64,000 nt of DNA from Aquilaria yunnanensis (GCA_039654915.1 CM077596.1:46312501-46376500); one strand, 5' to 3'; counted from the first letter of the stretch, positions 11,848 through 24,118 are shown. Notes: a model not told the origin generated them from the sequence alone. A program made the numbers and translations.

Positions 11848-13300
11848 GGGCTAAATCCTCAACAGCCCTTGAACTTTCGCAACTCACACAAGTTGGTACT
11901 CAAACTTTAATTCAGCTAACAGAAGCCCTCAAACTTTACAACTCGGTATGGTTTAGTCCAACTAATTGACTTGACTCTTTTTTTAATGGCTTAAATACAT
12001 GAAGGCCCTCAAACTTTTACAACTCATTTAAGTTGGTCATCAAACTAGAGCTTGGATTGCACTAGACCCTAAATTTTAGAATAAATAATAAGTATTATAA
12101 AAATTCATTAAAATTAATTAAAATTCATTATAAATAATTAAAATTGATTTTTTAGGTTGGGTAAAGAAAAAAATCATAAAAATTAATTACTTCATAAAAA
12201 CTATTATCCAAGTGCCTGTCAGCTAAACATAAGATTAGCTATAAAAATGATCTTGATCCTAGCTAAAGAAAAAGTAAAAATTAAAAAAAAATGTAGTACC
12301 TATAATGAGAAAATAACATAATACCTAGAAAATGTATTGTCCTATTAAAGTATCCTACTTCATTTCTACATCTCAATTGAGTCAATTTCGTCAACTTTAC
12401 CATTAAATTGGATGAAAATTACTGATGAGATATTAATTAATATTAAAACAAATATAAAAAAAGAATTTTCATCCTCAAAATTTTTCAATTAATTATTCTA
12501 AAGCATGGAATTCTAAAGCTAATGTTTATATCTTTAATCTCTAATCTTCCTCTTTTATGGAAAGAAACAAAACAACACTGATTAACAAGATTCGTTGCTT
12601 CTTCCTTACATGCCTCCCATGTTGGAGGAACAAAGAGATGGATAGATGGGATGAATCAAAGAATTAAAGTTGTGAATCGATGGGATGAATTAAGGAAAAA
12701 AGGGATGAATCGATTGGATGAATTGAGGAAGGAAGGGTCGGAGAGGTCCCCTTCAAGTTTGGCAATCTAGATGAGGTGGAAGAAGAGGCGAGGAAGAAAC
12801 GGTCGTTGGTGAGTGAGGTGAGACAGAGGTGCTAAGAAGAGGTTTAGTGAAATCGACCCAATTGACAAAGAGAAATTGACCAATCAACCCAATCGACCCA
12901 TTCGCAAAAAGGAGGCGACGAAGCAATGCTAGAAAATAATGCCAAATCTAGTGAAATCGATGACAGCCAACAATGACGTCTCTCAACTCCAGCAAAATTG
13001 ACTACTCTAGCAAGCCTTAGTTGCTCCACTTCCAATTGGCAAAACTGGTACATTTTTTTTGTTTTTATCTTTTTATATCAATGACCAAGATCATTTTTAT
13101 AGCTAATGCTATATTTACTAGATAAGCACTTGAATAATATTTTTTATGAATTAATTAATTTAAATGATTTTTTTTCTTTACTTAACCTAAAAACATCAAT
13201 TTTAATTAATTAAACTAATCAATTTTAACCAATATTTTTTCTATGAATTAATTAATTTTAATGAGTTTTCAAAGTTCGGGGCTGTTGGTGCATTTAAGCC
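11848..13300. mobile_element. Non-autonomous MULE with long terminal inverted repeats
   Basis: A 1,453-bp element bounded by a perfect 9-bp duplication, diagnostic of Mutator-like transposition. The left terminus GGGCTAAATCCTCAACAGCC matches the reverse-complemented right terminus GGCTTAAATGCACCAACAGC. Long inverted repeats follow: about 11988-12290 pairs with about 13060-13300 over blocks such as TAAAGAAAAAAATCAT and TAGCTATAAAAATGATCTTG. The left end carries two copies of the terminal motif (11848 and 11988). The interior (about 12540-13050) has no transposase and no gene fragment I recognise, so it relies on a MuDR-type transposase in trans. Confidence 0.85.
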
Positions 13301-13309
13301 TTTAAAATA
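13301..13309. repeat. 9-bp target-site duplication, right
   Basis: TTTAAAATA, the exact partner of 11839-11847. Confidence 0.85.
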
Positions 13310-13594
13310 TGGTCATGTTTACTTATGAAACGAAAGCCAATAATTGAATGACACTAAGCTTACGAATATTGATGGCGTCTGTGGATACCTGAATATTTAC
13401 TTTCATGTATGTTTTAAACAAAACAGTAATGTATAATCGTTATCATAACAAGGTCCACGGAGTTTGGAAGTAGAAATTAAATATTTGGAAACATGTGAGA
13501 AATTATAGGTCAAAAGGTACTTTTTGTAAAGTATATATACGGAATGAGGAAAAATGTGATCTTCTGCAAGTTCCAACCCACATCCCCTTTGTAT

Positions 13595-14767
13595 TAAATA
13601 TGATAATTGGGTAGATTGAATCAGGTTTGGGTTAAATCATTCAGGTTTAGGTTTAATTGGGTTAATATGTATTTAGGTCCAGCTTAGGTTTAAGTCAAGT
13701 TATTTGGATTTGAGTTGATTTCAAATTGAGTATATTTCAAGTTTGGGTTAAGTTAAACCGGGTATTTGGGTCCAGATCCAATCAAGTCAAGGTTATCGGG
13801 TCTTAGATCAGATTTAACTTGATTGTCAGATTTACTTAATTTATTGATGCATAAGCCGAAATTGGTGAAAAGATTCAATTTTTTTTGTTCAATTCTGATT
13901 AAAATCTAATTTGACTAGACAAAAAATATATATATAATTTATGAAGATATATTAATATATAATTTCTTTAATAAAACACTCTATCTATAACAATTTCTTA
14001 GCAACATTATTATTCAACAATTAATGGATGATCTTTTGCCTTTCAATAGTTTAGTATATAAATAAAAAAAATTATCTTAAATAATAAATAAAGAGCTATA
14101 GTTTCTAAATATATACTTTTAAAAAATTTTTTGAACAAATAATACTCTCCATCCCATTTTCTATGCTCCATTTAACTTTTCTTACTATTTTGACTTAAAT
14201 TTATTTATATTATTGTTTGTTAAAAAATTAAAAAAATATATATACTCCCTCTTTTCCAAAAAGAATGAAACATTTCCTTTTTTAGAAAGTTTTTTACTTC
14301 TAATTTATCTTACTATCCTCATTTAAACTCCCATTTCACAAAACCCAATAAAGAATCTTTTTTAATCTTCATTTAAACTCTCATTGCACAAAAACAAAAA
14401 AATAATCTTTTTTTCAATCATTATTTAAACTATCATTACACAAACACCTTAATCTCTATACCTAGAGAAACATTTCAATCATATTGGGATGGAGGGAGTA
14501 TTTAGAAACTATAGGCCTTGACTTATCATTCATGCATAAAACTTTTTTTATTTATAAATTAAAATGTTAAAAATAAACAACCATAAATTAATTGCTAAAA
14601 TGTGAATGATACAAATAATTTGGGACTGAGGGAGTAATATGAATATATTTAATTCAAATTATTCAAAAAAGTTAAATGTTTCAAAGAATATCGGATGGAA
14701 TAAGTATTATAATTTCTGAAACCTAATTATTTCTACCTTTCTATCACTGTTTCACTAATCATTTCCT
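13595..14767. mobile_element. hAT-like element, copy 2, right-truncated
   Basis: Homologous to 5920-6800 along its length, including the GGGTT-rich subterminal region, the ATGAAGATATATTAATATATAA block and the interleaved inverted repeats. The match stops at about 14767, so the right terminal region and target duplication are missing. It is interrupted by a Stowaway-type MITE at 14245-14498. Confidence 0.75.
14245..14498. mobile_element. Stowaway-type MITE (Tc1/Mariner)
   Basis: A 254-bp element beginning CTCCCTCTTTTCC and ending GGGATGGAGGGAG, matching the Stowaway terminal consensus, with TA duplications at 14243-14244 and 14499-14500. The empty site is seen in hAT copy 1, where AAGTATATTTAAAAACTATA reads through without it. 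It is noncoding and depends on a mariner transposase. Confidence 0.85.
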
Positions 14768-15137
14768 ATATATTCAAAATTAGAGGTAAATAACTAAAAG
14801 CACATATTATATTATTCCTAATTAGTATATGTTGGGGACAAATAAAAGGAGTCGAATATTTCATTTGAATCCAATAACTGTATCCAAAATTAGAATGAAC
14901 TAATTGGAAACAAATATTATATTTGTTGCTAAATAGAATATAATGGGGACCACTAAAAAATCAAATAAAATATTTATCCTCAATAATTAAATTAAAAAAC
15001 AAGCACCAATAATTAGAGGCTAATATTGCATTTGTCACTAATACTAATGGGATTTTTTTTTTTTTTGCAAATTTTTACATAATTTCATGAATTTAGTGAA
15101 ATTTTATGTTGATATCATTGTTAGATTTTTTTTATTA
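14768..15137. other. AT-rich interval without recognised features
   Basis: Low-complexity AT-rich DNA with a 14-T run near 15053. Nothing could be assigned. Confidence 0.4.
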
Positions 15138-15869
15138 TTTTTATGTAGAGTAAAGTCCACTAGGGTACCTTAACTTTTATTATTGTCCCAAATGGATACC
15201 ATTCATTTACATTTATCCCATCAAGATACCTAATCTATTGAAGCATGTCCCATGAAGATACTTTTCATCAATTTAGTCATTAACCTAGACAGAATTCACT
15301 GATGTGGCCATTGTTTGACACAGGCTGGGGCCCACACCACCATATTGGACCACTTAATTAATGGAATACCTTGACGTGGATATTTCTAACATCCTATGTG
15401 AATAGTTTATCATAGGGAAGAAGAATAGAGGGCCATTTAATGCGGCCAACCACCCATTCTCACTCAACATTTGATTCTCTGCAACTTACGATTGTGTCTA
15501 TTTAAAACCCTAAACTCTAAGTGTGAAAGGATCGAAAGTTACAAATGCAGGTTTTATTCTCGAAAGTGTGCAATTGATAAAGATGGAGTGATCAAGAAAA
15601 AGTAGAACACCAGCAAAGGAGTATAGACTAAAACCATAGAGGAAAAATGTCAATGAAGGGGATGCAATGTATAGTAAGTGGTTTAATCCTGTTTAATTGA
15701 GATGTTGACATAATATGGGGGAAATTGGCATTGTTGGTAGGTTGGTTATTTTGTCAACAAGGGATAGGTTGGTGTAGTATGGGGGAACTAATGGCTTAAT
15801 GTGTATGTGTGTTGACTATATTGGGTATTTAATTATTTTTTAGTTAACATTACAGGGAAGCATGATCTA

Positions 15870-16205
15870 TTGTTCACCATAAAACTCCATTACGAGGGCT
15901 ACTTCGCCAATCTTTCATGGCTAGTTTATGTTGGAGGAACAAAAGATCATTTTGACCTTTGTGATATGGACAAGATTTGCATGGTAAATATAAATGAAAT
16001 GGTGGAGGAATGTGGATGTGCTGGGTTCTCGAATTACTTTTGGACATTGCCAATGGCTGAGGAACTACCTCTTGAGGACAAGTTGAGGGAGCTAAAGACA
16101 GAAAAAGATCTTATGGATATGGTATTTACAAATTTGCACAATGAGCACAAAATTAATGTATATGTGGTTTCATTATCTCGGGAAGATGTGATTGACGACT
16201 CCTAA
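15870..16205 (+). pseudogene. MULE N-terminal (PB1-like) domain ORF
   Basis: 111 codons beginning FTIKLHYEGYF and including YVGGTKDHFDLCDMDK and a decayed ELRTD-like segment (LRELKTEKDLMDM). This is the pattern of the PB1-like N-terminal domain found in many plant MULE transposases. It ends in a stop well before the transposase core; the two parts were originally joined by the acidic linker that follows. The likely role was protein-protein contact in the transposase. The Met at 15870 follows an intron-like stretch, so the true start may lie upstream. Confidence 0.65.
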
Positions 16206-16316
16206 GGCAAGGTTAGTGGGGCGGGCCGATGAAGGTGAGACAAAAGAACAACCGAGAGAAAGTGTAGAAGCGAGTAGAAATGGATAGAAAGCCTAAGGCA
16301 AGGTAGTTGTGATTTG

Positions 16317-17270
16317 ACAAAGTTATATCTGCCTAGCTATAGTGTGGGTGATGAATGATGTGTGGTAGATTGTTCAAACAAATGGGTAACAAATGGGAAC
16401 AGGTGAGAAATGATGAAGTAGATGTTGAAGAGGTGAGAAATGATGAAGTAGGTGTTGAAAAAGTTAGAATTGAAGAAGAGGTAAGAAATCATAAAGTGGG
16501 GGTTGATGAAGTGAGAATTGATGAAAAGGTGAGAAATGAAGTGAGAATTGATGAAAAAGTGAGAAATGTTGAAGTGAGAATTGATGAAGTTAGAACTGAT
16601 GAAATGAGAATGGATGATGTGAGGGATGATGAGGTTAAAAATGATGAAGTAGCAGAGGATTAGGGAGGATATAATATGTATGAAGGTAAAGGAAAAGAGG
16701 TTAATGGCTATGAGGCAGATGATAATGAGGGTAGTAGTGAAGATGTCAATTATGAAACTAATTGTATCAATATAATTGTAGGACAAAGCTATGTTTGCCT
16801 AGCTATAGCATGGGTGATGACTGATGTTATGGTATGGTAGATTGTTTAAACAAAATGGTAACAAAGGGGTGGATGAGGTGAGAAATGATGAAGTAGCTAT
16901 TCAAAAGGTGAGAAATGATGAAGTAGGTGTTGAAGAATTGCAAACTGAATAAGAGGTAGGAAATCTAAAGTGAGAATTGATAAAAAGGTGAGAAATGAAG
17001 TGAGAATGATTAAATGGGGATTGATGAAGTTTGAACTGATGAAGTGAGGGATGATGAGGTTAGAAATGATGAAGTGGAAGATGATGAAGTGTTAGAGGAT
17101 TAGGGAGGATATAAGACGTATGAAGGTGAAGGAAAAGAAGTTAATGACTATAAGATGGAGGATAATAAGAGTAGTAGTGAGGATGTCAAACTTAAGAAAT
17201 GTCCCCACTAAGTTTGATGAGTGAGGCAATGAAATAATGGCATAAGGTAATTGTATCAATATAATTGTGA
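16317..17270 (+). repeat. Tandem duplication of the MULE acidic-linker segment
   Basis: 16317-16785 is repeated at 16786-17270. Both copies open with TGCCTAGCTATAG, run through a degenerate repeat encoding VRNDEV/VRIDEV-like heptads, and close with TATGAAGGT-AAGGAAAAG and TAATTGTATCAATATAATTG. The second copy has small deletions that break the frame. The heptad-like repeat covers about 16390-16660 in the first copy. Confidence 0.8.
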
Positions 17271-17512
17271 AGGTTGATGAGGGCTTGAATAATGTTGAAA
17301 TAGGAAATGTTGGAATTGATAATGATGACAATGCGGGTCCATCAAAACAACCAAGTTATGGGCCAAATAATGCAGGTTTCCCAAACAGGTGTATGGGTTA
17401 CACTTTTGAAAACGGACTCAGATTATGGTAGTTCAAAAGATAGCTTAGACAATATGCATTCTAATAGTAGGAGAACTATCATCGTGTTCATCTTTTTAAC
17501 CTAGATATAGAT

Positions 17513-19740
17513 ATGAAGGATACAAAATTCAAATTGGGCATAGTCTTTCCCTCATTTGAGGTTTTAAAGAAAGATGTGAAACAATACTTTATCAAGAATA
17601 AATATGCCTTGGAGTTTAAATATAATGACAAAAGAAGACTGAGGATTATCTGTCAGAAAGGGTGTTTATTTGTTCTTACTGCATGGAGGTATAAGAATGG
17701 AACAAAAGTTTAGATCAGGAGATTTGAGAATAATCATAATTGTGCCAAAGTTGTCACCAACAAATGGGCAGACTATCAGTGGATTGCAAATAAGTACATT
17801 GAGATTATAAGGTCACATATTGACATTCCCTTATCAGCCCTTGTTGACCATATTGGGAAGGACTTTAATTTAAGAGTCCATAGGTCAAAGGCAGCTAGGG
17901 GTAAGAAAGTTGCATTAAATATGCTGAGGGGGGATGAAGTTGTGCTGTACTTAAAACTTCCTGATTATGGTGCAAAATTAAGGAAGACAGACCCTGGTTC
18001 CATTATGTGGCTTGGCCTTGATAACTTGTTCTTCCAGAGGATTTTCATATGCTTAAGTGGGGCAAAAAATAGTTTTTTGGCTAAGTTCCAACCTAATAAG
18101 CCTTGATAGATGTTTGTGAAAAGAAAATTTGGGGGGCCGATTACTTTCTGCTGTTGGAATTGACTCAAATGATTGCATATGACTTATTGCCTATGCAGTT
18201 GTTGAGGTTGAAAGTAAGGACAACTTGGGATGGTTCCTTTATCAGCTAGCTCAAGCCTTGGGAATTAAAGATAGTCAACATTTGACTATAATGTCAGACA
18301 GACAAAAGGTTAGGTTCCCATTCAAGTTTTATTTTCTATGTCAGATATCAGATCATGTCCCTAATGTTTATATGTCATATATGTAGGGATTAATACTAGC
18401 TATTGAGTTGCAATTTTCAAGTGTAGAGAAAAGGTTTTGTGTTAAACACTTGTACACAAACATCAAAGGTAGCTACCTTAGGTTAGCTTGGAGGAATACT
18501 GTCTAGGCTGCAGCAAGAAGCACCTTCCCATGTGAGTTTAAGCAAAAGATGGAACTTTCTAAGGCCTATGAGTCGAAAGCTTGGGCATAAATGAATGTTG
18601 TAGACCCTGCATATTGGTCAAGGGCTTACTTCAAAGAGTTTTCGAAGTATGATATCTTGCTAAATAACATGTTTAAGTGTTTTAATAGATTCATTATTGA
18701 TTGTAAAGACAAACCCATTCTTACTATCTTAGAGGTGGTTAGATGCAAAATTATGATTAGGTTTGCAAAGAAGAGAGAGATACAGCATAAGTGTTAAGAC
18801 GCATTTGTCCTAAAATTATGAAGAAACTGAATAAAAATATTGATGAGTCAAGGCGGTGTTGGCTTATGGAGTCTGGGGGAACTAAATACCAAGTAACAAT
18901 ACATTCTACTTAACATGTGGTTGACATTGGTGAGAAACAGTGTTCCTGCATAAATAAGATCTTACTGGAATCCTATGTTGTCTTGCATGTGTAGCCTTGG
19001 CCCTAAACAGAAGTAACCCTGAGGACTTTGTAGATGAATGCTATTCTATTAATACCCATAAGTTAATATATGGTTGTGTAATTAATCCCATTAGAAGTGT
19101 AGATCAATAAGAAGAAACTTTTCATGTCATCATAAAACCTCCACACATTAAGGTTCCAAGTAAGGGAGGACCTAAGAAAAAGAGAAGAGAACATGGTGAG
19201 AAAGAGAGCAGTAAAAAAATGAAAAAAAAACTGGTATGGATTTGCACTGCTCCATTTGCAAACAAGTAGGCCACAACAAAAAAACTTATAAAGATAAGGA
19301 TAGGCTTCTGTTAGTGGGTCAATTGGTTAGACAAAAGTTGGAGCAAGAAGAGGCAAAACAATGCAACCTAGGCAACAGAGGAACATTGTAAGATGGATTT
19401 GAGTATTGTTTATAAATTGTAAGAAATTGGTTGTTTTTATGCACTGAATTTGCCTACAATTTGCCTGTAAATGTTTAGGTAGGAAGATTAGAAGATGGAG
19501 TGCCCGCACTTGGTTGGAACATTACCAGCCAAACAAATAACCAATAGAAAGTTCATTCATAAATAGTAGGATGGCAGAAGTGAGTCATTCTCAAATATAG
19601 CCCCCTATAGGTAGTGTTTTTGTTTAGAGTAGATTCTTTCAAAATTCTACAAATTCGGGAAATTCAAGAATGAGAAGAGGACGGGGGCATCCCAAAGGAA
19701 GTAGAGGATGGCCAAAGACACCTACTAAAAGGGTTTATTA
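17513..19740 (+). pseudogene. MULE transposase core (DBD_Tnp_Mut, MULE domain, zinc knuckle), broken
   Basis: The start encodes KLGIVFPSFEVLKKDVKQY and a K-DKRRLRIICQKGC segment, the Mutator DNA-binding domain. Next come the pre-catalytic segment SHIDIPLSALVDHIGKDFN, the MULE domain start (RIFICLSGAKNSFLA), the block with AVVEVESKDNLGW and LTIMSDRQK, the FCVKHLYTNIKG motif near 18440 and VDPAYWSRAYFKEFSKYDIL at 18600. SWIM-type CSC remnants occur near 18940. A zinc knuckle at about 19225 reads CSICKQVGHNKKTY, the last Cys changed to Tyr. The tail RGRGHPKGSRGWPKTPTKR is near 19676. Multiple stops (for example at 17711-17713) and frameshifts make it inactive. Confidence 0.8.
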
Positions 19741-20099
19741 AAATGTCCTTTAGTCATGTAGACTTAAGAGACTTTTGCATTTTGTTTAGGGTCTATAACC
19801 CTTCATATTGGCTGTTTAGAAATCATTTTTTGGTGTTTGAAGAACATAGGCTCTGATTGTATAATTGGATTGCATATGTTTGGTTGAAATTGAGTGGACT
19901 TTAAAGTGGATTGGTACATTTAACTATGCTTAATCTGCATTATCAAGTAGTTGCAAATGTACATATACTTGATGGGCAAAAGTACCATTACAACAACAAC
20001 CTCATAAACCATAAGTCCACCACACCATTACTACCCCTTTCTACCTCTACCTATACATCATTACCCCTAATCTCCTAACTTACTCGCCTTCCCCATCTT

Positions 20100-20395
20100 C
20101 CTCATCAAGTCTCGTTGAAATATACAAACCAACACAATAACTCCCATGACATAAACAGTGCAAGTTTCATCTTCTTCTTATTTATCTCAACTTCTTCAAC
20201 ATTTTTAGTCATTCTGTTCACCTCTGCTTCTATTTCTTTGACTTTTTCAATCAGCCTCGTAACTTCCTTTTTTGCTTCATCTGCCTTTGCCTACTACCTT
20301 CTCACTTCTTTTTTTGACTCCTCTAACCTCCTCAAAAGACCATATATCACAACCTTCAATAGGCTTGACATTGGCTAACAAGAGGAATTAAGCAT
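20100..20395 (-). pseudogene. Possible GRF-zinc-finger-like protein C-terminus next to the MULE
   Basis: The minus strand encodes a decayed EGCDIWSFEEVRGVKKR segment, then a charged coiled coil (EADIEKVKEIEAEVNRMTKN, VEEVEINKKKMK) and a short hydrophobic end (LALFMSWELLCWFVYFNET, stop). Plant proteins with a GRF zinc finger, a coiled coil and a C-terminal membrane segment have this order, and they are often found beside or inside MULEs. The zinc-binding Cys residues themselves are not visible and one stop interrupts the coiled coil. Orientation is opposite to the transposase. The identification is tentative. Confidence 0.35.
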
Positions 20396-20399
20396 GTAA

Positions 20400-21500
20400 T
20401 CTAATTCGCAATAGCAACTCAAAACTAAATAAGTCCTTGAAAACAATTTCTTCTCAAGCTAACAACAATCATCATTGAAAATCTGAGAAAAACATCAAAC
20501 TTTTGCACGAAGAAAAGAGAACAAACTAGGTAGATAAAAACTCAAAAAGCACAACCAATCTTACCATAAACCCATGGAAAATACAAAATCAGTTGAGAAT
20601 TTACTTTTTTTTAAATTTTTACTTGATTTTTTTTTCATTTTGTCTTTTTCTTGTGTTTTGCCGTTTAGCGAGTGTATAATAGGGGTTCTACCACACCCAA
20701 GCTATTAACTCGACACAACTCCAAAGTGGTTTTTGACCAAACTCATGTTCTTAGTACCTTTTCGAGTAATGATCGATTTTTGTCTTAGGAGAATACCTCT
20801 ACCTACTTTAATACCCAGAACAGCGGAGTAGCAAATTTTATTATTATTATTATTTTTCCATTAGAACACAACAATTCAAACATTTTTTTTATCGAGTGAT
20901 TCAAATCATCCATCAACTAAACAAATCACATATCCAACTTAATAAGCTTATAATTTGACATGGTTTAAATCAATGTACTAAGCACAAATATTTGATGCAA
21001 AAATCAGCTTCTCAAGATAACCATCAACTAGCTTGATCAAAAATTGTAAACATAATTTAAAAATAAAATTTGAGAGTTACACAAAGACTAATAAATTACT
21101 AACTCAACACTCAAGCTAAGCATTCAAGAATCAAAAGGGTGAAATCATCTAATAATTCAGATCGATGCTCAAAACTATGAATAAAAAAAATTTAGTTCAA
21201 AAATTTTGAAAACAGAAAATTATGGCTCAAGCTACCCACTCCCCTACACTTAAATAAAAAATTGTCCTCAATGTTTACAATAATAGCACAGTTGAGGAAA
21301 AATAAAGATACTGCCCTAAGATGTGATTTCAGAATGATTCGCAGCTAAAAATTTGACTTCAGCTTGTTGCCCTATATGGTTCGGTTCACCTCTAGCCTGA
21401 AAAAAGTACTGCTGACCAAGAAAACTAATTGTGAGAATAAAAGAAAACTTAAAAAATAAAACCAGAGAAAAAAAAAGAAACTTTAACAGAAGAATAAATC
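20400..21500 (-). mobile_element. Element D1 interior: 3' noncoding remnant of an Athila/Tat-like Ty3 element
   Basis: The minus strand carries two noncoding landmarks also present in element A. One is GAGGACAAT with TTTAAGTGTAGGGGAG (21240-21275), comparable with 42027-42058. The other is CTACTCCGCTGTTCTGGGTA with CTCGCTAAACGGCAAAA (20660-20830), comparable with 42806-43030. Gag and pol are missing between these and the primer-binding site, so the interior is deleted, and the 3' LTR was not found to the left. Confidence 0.6.
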
Positions 21501-21501
21501 T

Positions 21502-21520
21502 CCCCAGCAATGACGCCAAA
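21502..21520 (-). other. Element D1 primer-binding site
   Basis: The minus strand reads TTTGGCGTCATTGCTGGGG, a mutated form of the TTTGGCGCCGTTGCCGGGG sequence that follows the 5' LTR in many plant Ty3 elements of the Athila/Tat side. It starts four bases from the LTR end. Confidence 0.7.
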
Positions 21521-21524
21521 TTTT

Positions 21525-23096
21525 TGGTCAATCGTCGAAACCACAAAAAATAATTCTGATATCACTAATAACTCAGAATAAATAAATTTGTAGTATTGCA
21601 GTGGGAATCAGGTTGAACCTAAGGGAAATTCTTTATCTAAAAGCTTCCTGATAGAAAACTGAAATAAAAGATTAGGGGGGGATTGTTTGCAATAGAAAAA
21701 AGAGATAAAATAAAAAAAAATGATCAGAGAACAAAAATTAAGAAGCCTATCATATAAAAAACCATCAAAACAATCAAGAATTCAAACATTGGCATCATTC
21801 AACATTCACCATCGAATTCCTACAACTAATCATTGATGTACAGATAGATCAATTAAGATTTTGAATATTCATCGTTGGAGTTATCTTCCTACCTCTTCTT
21901 AGTCATAGTTAATTAGAAAACAAGCGATCTAATTAACACTAACTCCTAACCAACCTAAGACAAGTGCTTTAATTTAATTTAACAATTGCATTAAAAATTA
22001 AAGAGATCGATGAAACTAAATAACACAAACACAAGAAGCTGCATTTAATTTATTTGAATGTTATCCCTAAGACATAATGATTTCTGACATAAGAAATCAC
22101 TAAACCTCAGTTGCTTCATATATTAGAGAAACAAAACAATTACAGATTTGATTTCTAATCCAGCTGGAGATTGAATTTGAATAACAACTAGTAGGCCTCC
22201 TAGCATATAAATGAAACAATCATGAAATTAATCTTAGAAGAACATCCAATACTCAAAATATTAATTGATGAATAAAAACAACTTTGATCACATAGTGCTG
22301 AAAAAGTCGGGATTTCAGTTTCCTTCAACCAAGAATAAAAAAAACCACTAAAAGAAAAGAAAAGAAAACAAACAAGAAACAAAGAGAGTTGATGAAAAGA
22401 GAGAAAGAGCGAGAGAGAGGGGTAGGTCGCACGTAGACACCCTTTAAATGCCTATAAAAAATAACCTAGTATGCTAAATGCACAAAATTTTCCTAAATGT
22501 TTTATATTTTCACAAAAGTACCCCAAACAATGCTCCAGAACAACAGCAGCAACTTTAAGCTGAGATTCAACCTTGATGTAGTTACTATTTCTCAAACCTT
22601 AAAGCATGAAAGTTTTAGAGGTATTTCTTAGCTTTGAAATGACACCTAAATCACATAAAACGGACATCTACAGCCAAAGATATACCCAAAATAATGCAAT
22701 TGCTTTTAAACCAGTGGTGACTCACAAATCGCAACTTTGAAGATGAATTTGACCCTCTTAACATGCAAACTGGGTTTCATAGTATAAATGTGACTTGTAG
22801 CTCCAGATGTTAGCTTTCCAATGAATTAGAAATCACTTGATTCTGATCTCTATAGCTTAAGATATGATTTTTCTAACAGAACATCGCCAATCTATCAAAA
22901 TCCTGAAAAAAAAAAACACAACCAAATTAAGACTTGTAAAATGGAAAATTAAATCCACTCTTAATCAATTGAGTCCAGATATGCTATAAGTTACAAAATA
23001 TACTCAAAATATATCTTTAAGGTTCAAAACATATTAAAACATACTAAATATTAGAGAAATAAAAATAATAAATATAAGCTTATTATTGGCTCATCA
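21525..23096 (-). repeat. Element D1 5' LTR
   Basis: A 1,572-bp LTR. On the plus strand it runs from TGGTCAATCG to GGCTCATCA; on the minus strand it starts TGATGAGCCAATAATAAGC, a start typical of plant Ty3 LTRs, and ends in CA. It is homologous to the split LTR at 58714-59563 plus 62181-62697. Confidence 0.75.
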
Positions 23097-23973
23097 TGCT
23101 AAAGATGAAATCAACAGTACTTTAGACTTGGGACAAAAAATGGAAATATTATACATTTTTACCCAAACACCTGATCATCAACACTACCATATACACACAT
23201 ACCCCAAAATTCTTACACCAAAAAAATCTCCTGCCAAGGTTTTGCTTTGTCCATGGTGTCTTTAATTGTGCAGCTTCGCCACACCTTCAGAAAGGCACCT
23301 CACCTCAATCTGCTTCAAAAGCAAGGAGAATTCTGGAAACGGTGCTGCCAGAAAAGGGTTGAGGAAGGTAGAGGACGCTGGAGGAGACCGATGGACCTCT
23401 ATTCACCGAAGGAGAATACCGCAGGAAGGAGAGAAGGACACTGGAGGAAGAGATTCAGCCAGAGGGGGAAACTGGCGAAGGAAAGATGGAAGGAGATGAA
23501 AGGATGTGAGTTTCAATTCGGAAATAAATAGGGGAGAGGCAGGGAGAGTTTAGTACTTGATATTGTGACGATTTTATTCGGCACAATTTTTAGCCATGAT
23601 TTAGCCTTAATTAGTCTAGAATTGAGGCAAAATCGTTGCAAATGGAGTGATTTTGCCATGCACTCTACTACGAAAAAAGTCATCACAAAGGTTCTGCCCA
23701 AATTTTCCACCAAAATTTTCGCTATCGCCCAAATTTCCCTCCCTTTAGTTAAATTTTTCTTACTTTTTCCTTCTATTTTCTATTTATTCCTTCAATTTCC
23801 CCACAACATTCAACTACTACTAAACTGCAGAAACTTAAAAAAACTTTTGCTAAATTGAAAGCTAATGAAAAAGTCAAGCTCTTTATAGTAATTATTATGA
23901 ATGGTTAAAATTTTAATTTTTCAAAATAATAGAAGCCTAATTTAACAAATATAAACAAACTTATGGAGCAATC
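23097..23973. other. Unassigned interval with a small GC-richer patch
   Basis: 23320-23500 is purine- and GC-richer than its surroundings and is open on the plus strand at 23247-23531, but the translation (Arg/Gly/Glu-rich) matches no family I know. 23540-23860 is AT-rich; ACTACGAAAAAAGTC at 23667 vaguely resembles a CACTA terminus, without a partner. Confidence 0.35.
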
Positions 23974-24118
23974 TTATAATTTTCACAAATTTCTACAAAA
24001 TTATTAAACTTACTAGATATGGAAACCTCAAAAGAGATGTTTCTTTCTAAATATATAAAGCAATCTCATAATTTTCACAAATTTCTACAAAATTATTAAA
24101 CTTTCTAAATATGGAAAG
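23974..24118. repeat. Short tandem duplication
   Basis: A block containing ATAATTTTCACAAATTTCTA and AAAATTATTAAACTT occurs twice, at about 23974-24023 and 24066-24118, period about 91 bp. Confidence 0.75.

Larger units (their letters stand above)
15138..19990 (+). mobile_element. Decayed autonomous MULE (MuDR family)
   Basis: Contains, in order, a terminal-repeat-like region (about 15150-15400, with CCACTAGGGTACCTTAAC), an N-terminal PB1-like ORF, a repetitive acidic linker, a Mutator DNA-binding/transposase core, a decayed SWIM-like region, a zinc-knuckle remnant and a basic RGRGHPKGSRG tail. The ORFs are split by many stops and frameshifts. The right terminal repeat was not found: only ACTTGATGGGCAAAAGTACC near 19968 hints at it. 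Exact ends and target duplication are therefore unknown. Confidence 0.75.

Noticed and set aside
16337..16786. 149-codon minus-strand frame rich in Ile, Phe, His and Ser
   Set aside because: It is the antisense of the VRNDEV-type repeat of the MULE linker. Its apparent membrane-protein look is an artefact of the repeat.
16380..17110. Possible CRISPR-like array because of short regular repeats
   Set aside because: The repeats are degenerate coding heptads in a eukaryotic transposon, without constant repeats or unique spacers.
21316..21546. 76-codon minus-strand frame across the D1 primer-binding site
   Set aside because: It starts inside the LTR and runs through the primer-binding site; the protein is low-complexity and not gag.
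23660..23690. CACTA terminus (ACTACGAAAAAAGTC)
   Set aside because: No opposite terminus or 3-bp duplication found; the motif is too short by itself.
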